A DNA stretch of 64,000 nucleotides, from IMG/VR virus record IMGVR_UViG_3300012936_003649, positions 1-64,000 of that record; one strand, 5' to 3'. Position 1 is the stretch's first letter, and every line of letters begins with the position of its first letter. The translations under genes were made by a program, and so were the position numbers. This DNA comes from a virus. The notes below the pieces were generated by a model. That model was not told the origin of the DNA. It searched no databases and saw nothing but the letters and a program-made list of their open reading frames with translations. Of this stretch, positions 47,574 to 55,851 are shown one piece after another.

Positions 47574-48732
47574 TAAAACCTTTTGTATTTTGCCTTGGAT
47601 GCACCTTGCTACAAACGCAAGTGGTAATCTGCGTGTGTGTTGTAATAGTACACCAGGCAAAAATTTTATTACAAAAGAAGATGGTACTCCTTATAAATTG
47701 CACAGAGACAATATGCAAGAAGCATGGGAAAGTGAAGTTTATAAAGTTATTAGAAAACAATTATTGAATGGCGAACGTCCTGAAATGTGTACACGTTGTT
47801 TCCGTGAAGAAGATGTAGGTATTAAGAGTGCTAGGCAAGCATGGAATGACAAATGGATGCAAGACAAAGAATATACAATGGACGCACCATTTGATATCAA
47901 GTATGTGGACCTAAGATTAAGCAATTTATGTAACCTTAAATGTAGAATGTGTAATCCTTATGCTTCAAACATGTGGGTAAAAGAATGGGCAAGTGTTGAC
48001 AATGCACTTAGTGAAAGTGAATACAAACGTCTTAGTAGAATGGATTGGCCTGAAGAAGAAAAAACTTGGGAAAATTTATTCAGTATTGCACACACTGTTG
48101 AAGAAATATATTTGACAGGTGGCGAACCTACAGTTATAAAAAAACAGCAAAAGTTGTTAGACTATTTTATAGAAAACGGTACTTCTAAAAATATACGATT
48201 AAAATATAATACAAACTTAGTAAAAGTTCCTCCTTGGTTGTTAGATAGATGGACACACTTCAAGCGTGTGCAACTTAATTGTTCAATAGACGCAGTAGGA
48301 GAATTAGATCGTTATATTAGACATCCGAGCAAATGGGAAGTTATTGTTAAGAATTTTGAAACTGTCAGACAATTACCTAATGTAAATATTGAAATACATT
48401 GTACAGTACAAATGTATAACATACTTCGGTTACACGAACTAGTTAAGTGGGCAAAACCTTATGGGCATAAAATATATTTAAACATACTTAATCATCCTGA
48501 ATACCTAAATGTAAGAGTGTTACCTAAACATCTTAAAGATCAAGCAAAAGAATTTTTACAAGAACATCTTGATATACCTAAGATGCAAGGATTGATTGAT
48601 TATATGTATGCAGAAGACTGGAGCAAAAAACTTCCAGAATTTTTCAAATATACAAATACATTAGATAAGTCACGCAACGAGAACTTATTTAAAATATTAC
48701 CGGAGTTTGATCTTGAAGTATCTAGTTACTAG
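47566..48732 (+). CDS. Radical SAM protein with N-terminal SPASM/twitch domain
   Basis: 388 residues. FCILPWMHLATNASGN (C7), C25-C26 (RVCCNST), GERPEMCTRCF (C75, C78). Radical SAM motif C122-x3-C126-x2-C129 (CNLKCRMC), then YLTGGEP and CSIDAVG. Tail: FFKYTNTLDKSRNE..LPEF. The start overlaps the nitroreductase-like gene by 8 bases. Confidence 0.88.
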   Translation: MNNKTFCILPWMHLATNASGNLRVCCNSTPGKNFITKEDGTPYKLHRDNMQEAWESEVYKVIRKQLLNGERPEMCTRCFREEDVGIKSARQAWNDKWMQDKEYTMDAPFDIKYVDLRLSNLCNLKCRMCNPYASNMWVKEWASVDNALSESEYKRLSRMDWPEEEKTWENLFSIAHTVEEIYLTGGEPTVIKKQQKLLDYFIENGTSKNIRLKYNTNLVKVPPWLLDRWTHFKRVQLNCSIDAVGELDRYIRHPSKWEVIVKNFETVRQLPNVNIEIHCTVQMYNILRLHELVKWAKPYGHKIYLNILNHPEYLNVRVLPKHLKDQAKEFLQEHLDIPKMQGLIDYMYAEDWSKKLPEFFKYTNTLDKSRNENLFKILPEFDLEVSSY

Positions 48733-49426
48733 TGGATGTAGTTTTACAGCGTATGAGCGTTGCTGGCCATATCGTTTAGTAGAACAATTAGGCAAAATAA
48801 ATTATACCTTAATTAACGATGCTGAAGGCAGTAGCGGAAATGCTATGATTCATAGAAGGATTATCTATCAAGTAGGAAAACTGTTAGCACAAGGTATAGA
48901 TAAAGATGATATTTTAGTTGGAGTTATGTGGAGTGGTGCAAATAGGCATAATATACATGATGAAAAAATAGAACGCATAGGAAAGGATGATGTAAATCCT
49001 TATTATTGGCCTGAAGAAGGAGGCAGAGGTGCTTGGGAAATTTTTTGTGCTACAAATTCTTCAAGGAAAGTAATGTGGTATTATCAACATGTTTTTAGTT
49101 ACTATCAAAGCGTTTTAGAAACTTATGAATATATTAATCATTTACAAAATTATTTACAAATGAAAGATGTAAAATATTTCATGTGTCCTTACATGGACGG
49201 TTGGGACTATGAAGGTTTTCATGATAATGATGATCCATATATTCGTATGCTTGTAGACAGTATTGATTATAGTAAATGGCCAACAAAGCAAGGTCAATGG
49301 GAATGGGTTAAGGAGAACTATGCAAATCTTAAATTGGCTAACCCTAAACATCCAGGACCAGAGCAAAACAATCTTTGGGTTGAAAAAGTAATAATTCCTT
49401 GGCTGAAAGAAAATAATTATGTCTAA
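48713..49426 (+). CDS. SGNH-hydrolase-like protein
   Basis: 237 residues from the TTG at 48713; GGAG at 48702-48705 fits this codon better than the TTG at 48707. The N-terminal VTSGCSFT has a Ser (residue 10) in the place of the SGNH block I nucleophile. GSSGNAM resembles the Gly/Asn blocks and NPKHPGPEQNN near the end resembles the catalytic His block. Such enzymes deacylate or acylate glycans and lipids. Two more SGNH-like genes follow at 52886 and 53764. Confidence 0.6.
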   Translation: MKYLVTSGCSFTAYERCWPYRLVEQLGKINYTLINDAEGSSGNAMIHRRIIYQVGKLLAQGIDKDDILVGVMWSGANRHNIHDEKIERIGKDDVNPYYWPEEGGRGAWEIFCATNSSRKVMWYYQHVFSYYQSVLETYEYINHLQNYLQMKDVKYFMCPYMDGWDYEGFHDNDDPYIRMLVDSIDYSKWPTKQGQWEWVKENYANLKLANPKHPGPEQNNLWVEKVIIPWLKENNYV

Positions 49427-50597
49427 TGTATTTTGTCCATTGCCTTGGAATCACTTATTCGTAAGAGCAAACCAAGATGTCTTTCCTTGTTGTGAAACTA
49501 ATTTAGTAAGTACAAAGTTTGACGAGTCTATTGAGAAGACAGCCAATCATCCTGTGTTTAATAAATTTAGATTAGATATACTAAATGGTTCAAAACTACC
49601 TCCAGAATGTCGTTCTTGCGAAATAAAAGAATTAGCAGGAAAACAGAGTCTTAGATTAGTTTCTTTAAAACACCACAGTACTATGAACAAAGAAAAAGCA
49701 CAAGCAATTACACAGCCAGATGGAAGTGTGCGTAATTTTAAATTAGAAAGATTAGACATTCGTAGTAGTAACTTGTGTAATTATAAGTGTAGATTCTGTG
49801 GGATTATAAGTAGCAACAGTTGGCTTAACGATCATAAGTTATTAGGTTATGAAGTTGAAAAATCGTACGATAAAAAAACTGGCATCGCTGAATTTGAATT
49901 GCCGTGGGAAGATCTAAAACAGCATCTGCCGTATGTAAAAGAAGTTAAACTTGCTGGTGGCGAACCAGTAATGATGCCAGGAACTTATCAACTACTTGAA
50001 GAATTAATTTCTATAGGCAATACAGATGCAAAAATAGTGCTTATAACAAATGCAAGTATGGCTAATTATGGCAATAAAAATATTATTGAATTGATTAAAA
50101 AATTTAAACGTTCAGTAATTATGTTAAGTGTTGATGGTATAGGACATGCCCATGAATGGTTGAGATCAGGTAAAAGTGATTGGCTAAAAGTAAAACAAGT
50201 TATAAAAGATTATACTTCTTTTGCAAACTATGATTCAGTTCATTTTCACGTAGGAGTATCTTGGATGAATATGTGGCATCTAGAAAAGTTTGTAAGAGAA
50301 TATCCTAATCATAAATTTATATTCAACCCGGTAACTGATCCTGCTATATATTCTATTGCTAGGTTTCCTAAAGAACAAGTTAATCTTGCGGCAGAACACT
50401 ACAAAAAATTGTACAGTAAAGAAGGTCAAAATCAGTGGCTTGCAATTTATAATATGTTACATGCTATGGCAAACAAAGACGCAGGCGAATTTGATCAGAA
50501 GGAGTTTGTTCGTGTAACAAATTTGTTAGATACTAGTAGGAAACAAGATTTCAGAAAAGCATTTCCTGAACATGCAAAGGTATTATTACATGGATAA
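49419..50597 (+). CDS. Radical SAM protein with N-terminal SPASM/twitch domain
   Basis: 392 residues. FCPLPWNHLFVRANQD (C6), C24-C25 (FPCCETN), PPECRSCE (C64, C67). Radical SAM motif C120-x3-C124-x2-C127 (CNYKCRFC), then LAGGEP and LSVDGIGH. Tail: FVRVTNLLDTSRKQ..FPEHAKVL. Overlaps of 8 bases on both sides. Confidence 0.88.
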   Translation: MSNVFCPLPWNHLFVRANQDVFPCCETNLVSTKFDESIEKTANHPVFNKFRLDILNGSKLPPECRSCEIKELAGKQSLRLVSLKHHSTMNKEKAQAITQPDGSVRNFKLERLDIRSSNLCNYKCRFCGIISSNSWLNDHKLLGYEVEKSYDKKTGIAEFELPWEDLKQHLPYVKEVKLAGGEPVMMPGTYQLLEELISIGNTDAKIVLITNASMANYGNKNIIELIKKFKRSVIMLSVDGIGHAHEWLRSGKSDWLKVKQVIKDYTSFANYDSVHFHVGVSWMNMWHLEKFVREYPNHKFIFNPVTDPAIYSIARFPKEQVNLAAEHYKKLYSKEGQNQWLAIYNMLHAMANKDAGEFDQKEFVRVTNLLDTSRKQDFRKAFPEHAKVLLHG

Positions 50598-51798
50598 GAC
50601 AGCGTATTGCCCAATGCCATTTGTTACTCTTACTGTAAACCCAACAGGTGTTATAACTCGTTGTATGATGAGTATGAAAACAATGGGCTCTATTTCAAAA
50701 AATACATATAGCAATGCAGAATTTCAAACATTAAGAAAAAATATGCTTAATGGTATTTGGGATGAAAAAGGTTGCGAGTCTTGTAAAAATGCAGAAGACA
50801 ATGGTAGGTGGAGCCAAAGATTAAAATGGCTAGATAGAGAAGAAAAATATTTAGGAGAAACAGGCATATATGAAGCCAATACAAATATTGTCAAAAATGA
50901 CATACACCATTTGTACATGAACTTTAATAATATTTGTAATTTTAAATGTAGAATGTGCGGTCCACATTTTAGTAATGCATGGATACCAGATCATAATAAA
51001 TTAGCAGAAGCAACAAAAACAACTAGACCTTGGTTAGAAAATTCAATGTCAAAACAAAGAATTGACATAGACAATTTTTTTGATCAGTTTGGTGATATGA
51101 TTTCAAACCTAAAACAGATTTGGATAACTGGCGGTGAACCATTTATAGATAATTCTATATATGATTTTTTTGAGCAGTTAAAAAAATATACAAATTTAAA
51201 AAATATAAAAGTGCTTATTAATACTAATGCAACAAAAGTAGATCCCCAAAAACTCATTCCTCTTATGAATGTAAAGCAATTAGCATTAAATATTAGTGTT
51301 GACGCAACAGGAAAATTATTTCCTTACATGCGTGGATATAACTATTCTTTTGATGATATAGATGCTAAAATTAGGAGTATATGCAAGTTGAAAAAAAGTT
51401 ACAAAAATTTTCAAGTGCAAGTAAATGCGGCTTACCAAATATTTAATATACTTAATGTTGAAGATTTTTTTAATTGGGCAAGTGAAATATTAGAAGATGA
51501 AACAGCAGGCTTAGTAGAATACAGAACTTTGCATGGTCCGCCTTTTTTGAGAGCAAGGAATGCACCTAAAGCAATCAAGTATGATGCATTGTTAATGCTA
51601 GAAAGACTTGTAAAACGTTTTCCAAATAATAATTATTTTCCAGATATGATAAAAGAAGTTAAACAACAACAAGATAAAAAAGATTTGGATGATTTTGTTT
51701 TATGGAACAAAAAATTAGATGAAATACGTAGTGAACATTTAGTAAAAGCATTTCCAGAACTTGTAAAATGTTTTAATAACGAAGGTCTTAGAATATGA
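50590..51798 (+). CDS. Radical SAM protein with N-terminal SPASM/twitch domain, reduced Cys set
   Basis: 402 residues from the ATG at 50590 (an earlier ATG at 50572 lacks the family start). N-terminal domain YCPMPFVTLTVNPTG (C7), but the usual CC pair is a single C25 (TRCMMSM); C62/C65 (CESC) remain. Radical SAM motif C116-x3-C120-x2-C123 (CNFKCRMC), then ITGGEP and ISVDATG. Tail: FVLWNKKLDEIRSE..FPELVKCF. The missing Cys may change ligation of the auxiliary cluster. Confidence 0.87.
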   Translation: MDKTAYCPMPFVTLTVNPTGVITRCMMSMKTMGSISKNTYSNAEFQTLRKNMLNGIWDEKGCESCKNAEDNGRWSQRLKWLDREEKYLGETGIYEANTNIVKNDIHHLYMNFNNICNFKCRMCGPHFSNAWIPDHNKLAEATKTTRPWLENSMSKQRIDIDNFFDQFGDMISNLKQIWITGGEPFIDNSIYDFFEQLKKYTNLKNIKVLINTNATKVDPQKLIPLMNVKQLALNISVDATGKLFPYMRGYNYSFDDIDAKIRSICKLKKSYKNFQVQVNAAYQIFNILNVEDFFNWASEILEDETAGLVEYRTLHGPPFLRARNAPKAIKYDALLMLERLVKRFPNNNYFPDMIKEVKQQQDKKDLDDFVLWNKKLDEIRSEHLVKAFPELVKCFNNEGLRI

Positions 51799-52898
51799 CA
51801 ACACGTTGGTGTCAAGCAGGAAAGAACCATATTTGGTTAAGGCAGGATTGGACTATTCAATTATGTTGTAGTCTTGTTGGTGATACTTGGGATCATCAAA
51901 TGAAATTAGACAACCCCAAACATCTATTTAGAGTGCTTGCAAAACATTGGCCAGAAACTTATAAAATATTAGAAAAAGAACCATTACCAAAAGGCAAGTG
52001 TGCTATTTGTATTTCTGAACAAGAAATGCATGGTACAAGTCAAAGAACAAAAATTAATGAATTAACTAATGATGGTAAAAAGTTTTTTTTAAAGATAGAC
52101 TTTAGTAATAAATGTAATTTAAAATGTACAATGTGTTCTAGCAAAAGATCAACTGGCTGGATCAAAGATGAACAAAAGATGAATAAGGCTCTTGAGGGTG
52201 ATAGACGTTTAGAATTGCCTATAGCAGGGCATGAGACACTCGGATCAGAATGGTTTAAACAAATTCCAATTGAATGGTTTAAAAATTTAGGAGCGGTAGA
52301 AATATCGGGAGGTGAACCATTATATCAAGAAGATGCATTAGAATTTTTAGAATTCTTATCAATAGAAGTTCCTGATATACAAATGCGTATTATAACAAAC
52401 ACAACTCTTGTAGATGACAAAATTTTAACTATGCTAGGTAGATTTTCTAGACTACGTGTGCTTTGTAGTATAGATGCATGGGAAAATGATTGCTATCAAT
52501 ATGTAAGAGGAGGTGTGTATGAACTTCCTCAAATTAAAGAGAACATTATTAAACTTGCAAAAACTGTAAGTGGCAATGTTGCTGTTGCCGACACAATACA
52601 TCCTGCTAATTACAATCAATATGACCTTGGTGCAAAATTTATAGAAAAATTAAATAATGATTACAGTCCAAAACGTCCTGTAAGATATAGTTGGAGTTAT
52701 GTATCCAAGCCATTACATTTAAATCCTAGGACAGTATTGCCTGAAGAATTTGTTCCTGGTGAGAAAAACATAGCAGAACAAAAACTATTTTATAGGTTTA
52801 CATCTAACTTAGACAAAATTAGAAAGCAAAACATATTAGACATAAGACCAGAATTTGAATCTTGGTGGAATGAAATGGAAAAATTATGCAAACATTAG
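51795..52898 (+). CDS. Radical SAM protein with N-terminal SPASM/twitch domain
   Basis: 367 residues. C6 (RWCQAG), C24-C25 (QLCCSLV), CAIC (C69, C72). Radical SAM motif C107-x3-C111-x2-C114 (CNLKCTMC), then ISGGEP and CSIDAWE. Tail: FYRFTSNLDKIRKQ..RPEFESWW. Last of the nine related enzymes. ATGA overlap upstream and a 13-base overlap with the SGNH-like gene downstream. Confidence 0.87.
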   Translation: MTTRWCQAGKNHIWLRQDWTIQLCCSLVGDTWDHQMKLDNPKHLFRVLAKHWPETYKILEKEPLPKGKCAICISEQEMHGTSQRTKINELTNDGKKFFLKIDFSNKCNLKCTMCSSKRSTGWIKDEQKMNKALEGDRRLELPIAGHETLGSEWFKQIPIEWFKNLGAVEISGGEPLYQEDALEFLEFLSIEVPDIQMRIITNTTLVDDKILTMLGRFSRLRVLCSIDAWENDCYQYVRGGVYELPQIKENIIKLAKTVSGNVAVADTIHPANYNQYDLGAKFIEKLNNDYSPKRPVRYSWSYVSKPLHLNPRTVLPEEFVPGEKNIAEQKLFYRFTSNLDKIRKQNILDIRPEFESWWNEMEKLCKH

Positions 52899-53767
52899 GA
52901 TTATTTGGAGATAGTTTTGTACAAGACCATAGGTGGGGCGAATTTATGTTCCATGATGTTCTAAAAATTACAAATGAAGATAAACTTACAAATTTATTAC
53001 AACAATATAAAAAAGCAATTCCTGCTTGGTGGGAATTATTACACAACTATAATGCTACACCACACGGAGTTGGCGGCGCAGATAATTATTGCGGTTTACT
53101 TAATTTTTTATATAATCATGAAAAATATGACCGCGTAATATTTTTAATAACAGAATCACAGCGACAAAGTTTTTGGTTAGAGGAAAGCAAGTCATCACAT
53201 AATTTGACAAGTGATATTCATTATAGTGCGAATAACTTAGACCGTTGGATTCATGCAACAAGCGAAGCACAGTGCATAGATAAACAATCTAGTAATGAAT
53301 TTTATAGTGTAATGAAAGATTTTCATGCAACTGTTGGCAGGGCTGATAGAGTAAAAGGTAATATATTAACAAATTTAATAGTAGAAAAAGTAAAAAAAAT
53401 AAGACCAGACACATTGTTTATTAATGGTTTTGCAGATAATTCTGAGGACATTCTACTTGAACATTTAATTGAAGATTTTTTTGAGGTTAAAAAAGGCACG
53501 CCTTTGTTAGAATTACACTGGATTGATAATAAAAAATTAGGTACTTGGCCTAATTTAGTAGATATGAGGATATCACATCAATCAACACCTTCAAATACAA
53601 GGCTTGCTAAAATTATACAAATGCACCTTGATACTGACAAAACACTATTAGAATTTGACATCGAACCATTTAGGCATATCAAAGTTGATAAAAATTTAGT
53701 ATTTGTAAAATCTAATAACCCAGAATCTTTCAAACAACATTTAGACTTGTTAGGAGTAGAATTATGA
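52886..53767 (+). CDS. SGNH-hydrolase-like protein
   Basis: 293 residues. GDS at 8-10 (LGLFGDSFVQ) fits SGNH block I. GVGGADNYCG suggests the Gly/Asn blocks, and VDMRISHQS resembles the Asp/His block V with D and H spaced slightly wider than the classic DxxH. The C-terminal 50 residues are an extra domain absent from the next gene. No signal peptide, so it is probably cytoplasmic. Paired by an ATGA overlap with a homologue. Confidence 0.6.
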   Translation: MQTLGLFGDSFVQDHRWGEFMFHDVLKITNEDKLTNLLQQYKKAIPAWWELLHNYNATPHGVGGADNYCGLLNFLYNHEKYDRVIFLITESQRQSFWLEESKSSHNLTSDIHYSANNLDRWIHATSEAQCIDKQSSNEFYSVMKDFHATVGRADRVKGNILTNLIVEKVKKIRPDTLFINGFADNSEDILLEHLIEDFFEVKKGTPLLELHWIDNKKLGTWPNLVDMRISHQSTPSNTRLAKIIQMHLDTDKTLLEFDIEPFRHIKVDKNLVFVKSNNPESFKQHLDLLGVEL

Positions 53768-54690
53768 AAATTGGCATCTTTGGTGATAGTTATGTTGACC
53801 GATGGAATCCGGCACATAGATTAGCAAGACAGTGTTTAGATGACAATCTTGCTGAGAAATTTTGTAATGATAATCCAGCATTTCCGTGGTATACGCATTT
53901 ACCAAAGATGAATAATACATATAAAGTATTTGAACATGGTTTGGGAGGTTGTGACAATTGGTACATATATAGTCAATTTTTAGAACATCATGAAAAATAT
54001 GATAAAATAATAGTTGTTTGGACTCATGACGGCAGGTATAGTTGGACTACATATGAAGAAGGATTTCCTTATGATCCAGAAGAAATACAAAACCGACATT
54101 GGTTACATGCAGTCAATCTTGACACTGCTATAGATAAAAGCAAAAACTATTGCGATGAAGGACCTCCTGTTCCAGGTGTTGAAAGATACAGAGCAGATTA
54201 CAAAGCATTGATACCTTTTTTTGAACGTGTGCATCATGCAGATAGGAAAAGGCATCTTAAGTTTAGCCAACTACTACAAAAAGAGGTTCGTGAAACAAGA
54301 CCAGATGCTATCTTTATCAATGCTTTCAATCCATCAGGATCCAGCATAGACCATACTGGTACTTTACATGAAATAACACTCTACGAAAATCATCTATTAT
54401 ATGAAGACTGGCCTCAAATGGGTGAAAAAATTATTCCAACTTTTTGGAGTGGGGCTCCTCCAATGGATGAGATAATAGATTGTAGAATATGTCATATGAC
54501 AAAAAACTCAAATGTAAAATTTGCAGAAAAAGTATTAAGTGCTATAAATTACAATCATACAAATATTCAAATAATAGTTAATGATTTTTGGAGGAAGATG
54601 GAAAAGAAAGATTATAGAGAATTTTGGACTAGAAGAGATATATTAAAATATGCAAACACATACTATAATGCAGGAATTACAATAGGTTGA
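53764..54690 (+). CDS. SGNH-hydrolase-like protein
   Basis: 308 residues, homologous to the preceding gene. GDS at 7-9 (IGIFGDSYVD), GLGGCDNWYIY as Gly/Asn block, and DCRICHMT as Asp/His block. Conserved DKIIVVWTHDGR and RPDAIFINAFN strands parallel YDRVIFLITESQR and RPDTLFINGFA of its neighbour. Last gene of the operon that starts at 35330. Its stop codon region overlaps the next promoter's -35. Confidence 0.6.
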   Translation: MKIGIFGDSYVDRWNPAHRLARQCLDDNLAEKFCNDNPAFPWYTHLPKMNNTYKVFEHGLGGCDNWYIYSQFLEHHEKYDKIIVVWTHDGRYSWTTYEEGFPYDPEEIQNRHWLHAVNLDTAIDKSKNYCDEGPPVPGVERYRADYKALIPFFERVHHADRKRHLKFSQLLQKEVRETRPDAIFINAFNPSGSSIDHTGTLHEITLYENHLLYEDWPQMGEKIIPTFWSGAPPMDEIIDCRICHMTKNSNVKFAEKVLSAINYNHTNIQIIVNDFWRKMEKKDYREFWTRRDILKYANTYYNAGITIG

Positions 54691-54715
54691 CAGTTTATTA
54701 CAAAGGTGCTATAAT
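54687..54715 (+). promoter_or_regulatory. Perfect consensus sigma70-type promoter
   Basis: TTGACA (54687-54692), 17-base spacer, TATAAT (54710-54715): 12 of 12 matches. The expected start site is about 54721-54723, at or just inside the radical SAM ATG (54721). That would make the radical SAM message essentially leaderless, but would give the nested ORF at 54749 a leader of about 27 bases with a GGAG ribosome binding site. Confidence 0.85.
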
Positions 54716-54720
54716 ACGTT

Positions 54721-55851
54721 ATGACTGAAGATTTGAAATGGAGTAACTATGACTTCACAAAAATACCTTTTGATGACATTGTTAGTGTGGGTCAACGCAC
54801 TTCGCTTTATCGCGATTTATTTACTGTATCCTGGTTACTCGGAAGGTTCTGTAACTACAGATGTTCATACTGCTGGCCCTACGCAAGATCAGATCGTAAA
54901 GATCACCGTCCTACCGAGTTATGCTTGCGTACAGTGGATGAGATTAAACGTCAAGCCAGAGACAACGGTTTCAACAGTTTCCACTTCTCCTTGTCAGGAG
55001 GAGAGCCTACATTCCATCCTGGATACTTGGACATTCTAAAACATTTAGCAGATGATGCACCTAACACAAATTATACAAGTATTCATATGACTAGTAATTG
55101 TAGCAGACCTATGAAATGGTTTGAAACTTATGTTGAATATGCAAAACCATTCCACCGTGCCAGCATTACTGCTAGTTTACATGTTGAACATGTAAATACA
55201 AAAGAGAAGATGCAAGATTTTGCAGATAAATTAAATTTATGTCAGGAGTATGATGTTCAAGTTACAATCAATCAAGTTATGGTTCCAGAACATTTCGAAA
55301 GAGACTGGGAAAATGCTCTCTTCTTTCATGAACAAGGAATCAACGTTACCCTTAAACCTCAGTCGGATCCGACTGCGTCCAGAGTGGTTGATGGATACAA
55401 AGACGCAGACCTCAAAAGACTCTGGAACGGTATGCCACAAAGGGCGTACACAGAAAGTAAAAGGGTCTGGGCAGACAGACCTAAAGCGTCATTCGAAATA
55501 CCTCATGGAGTAGAAGGCAAGAACGATGCAAGTGTGCCTTGGCATATGCAGGTAGAATTAAAAGATTCTAAAGGCAAAAAATGGTATATGGACCAAGCAG
55601 AACGTTTTAATGCCTTTAATTTCAATAATTTCGAAGGATGGCGGTGTAACGCCGGTTTTAGCGGACTAATAATACGCGAGCCAGACGGTAGCGTAAAAAG
55701 GAGTTATTCATGCCACGATGCACCACTAGGCAATATAGAAACAGGATTCGAACTGTTTAAGACACCTAAAACATGCATCACCAAAAGTTGTGTAAGTTCT
55801 GCTGATTCAAAGATACCAAAGCGTAAAACTACTTCACTTCAAAGCAGTTAA
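54721..55851 (+). CDS. Radical SAM/SPASM enzyme (classic domain order)
   Basis: 376 residues. Radical SAM motif C44-x3-C48-x2-C51 (CNYRCSYC), then LSGGEPTFHP near residue 92. C-terminal SPASM-like domain: WRCNAGFSGLIIREPDGSV, SYSCHDAPLGN and CITKSCVSS. Composition is uneven: about 54780-55000 and 55320-55500 run at roughly 43-47% GC with C-ending codons, against about 30-35% between them. A second frame with a membrane helix covers the first patch. It begins at a consensus promoter rather than in the operon chain, and its end overlaps the opposing nitroreductase-like gene by 23 bases. Confidence 0.82.
   Translation: MTEDLKWSNYDFTKIPFDDIVSVGQRTSLYRDLFTVSWLLGRFCNYRCSYCWPYARSDRKDHRPTELCLRTVDEIKRQARDNGFNSFHFSLSGGEPTFHPGYLDILKHLADDAPNTNYTSIHMTSNCSRPMKWFETYVEYAKPFHRASITASLHVEHVNTKEKMQDFADKLNLCQEYDVQVTINQVMVPEHFERDWENALFFHEQGINVTLKPQSDPTASRVVDGYKDADLKRLWNGMPQRAYTESKRVWADRPKASFEIPHGVEGKNDASVPWHMQVELKDSKGKKWYMDQAERFNAFNFNNFEGWRCNAGFSGLIIREPDGSVKRSYSCHDAPLGNIETGFELFKTPKTCITKSCVSSADSKIPKRKTTSLQSS
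54749..55039 (+). CDS. Candidate nested membrane protein (96 aa)
   Basis: Out-of-frame ORF (+1) inside the radical SAM gene. TGGAG at 54739-54743 ends 5 bases before the ATG, and the consensus promoter upstream gives it a normal leader. Residues 6-28 are strongly hydrophobic (YLLMTLLVWVNALRFIAIYLL), followed by a soluble segment (SEGSVTTDVHTAGPTQDQ, then KITVLPSYACVQW). This fits a single-pass protein with a C-terminal domain outside the cytoplasm, as in spanin-like or superinfection-exclusion proteins. The local GC rise matches its extent. No homology can be checked here. Confidence 0.45.
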   Translation: MTSQKYLLMTLLVWVNALRFIAIYLLYPGYSEGSVTTDVHTAGPTQDQIVKITVLPSYACVQWMRLNVKPETTVSTVSTSPCQEESLHSILDTWTF

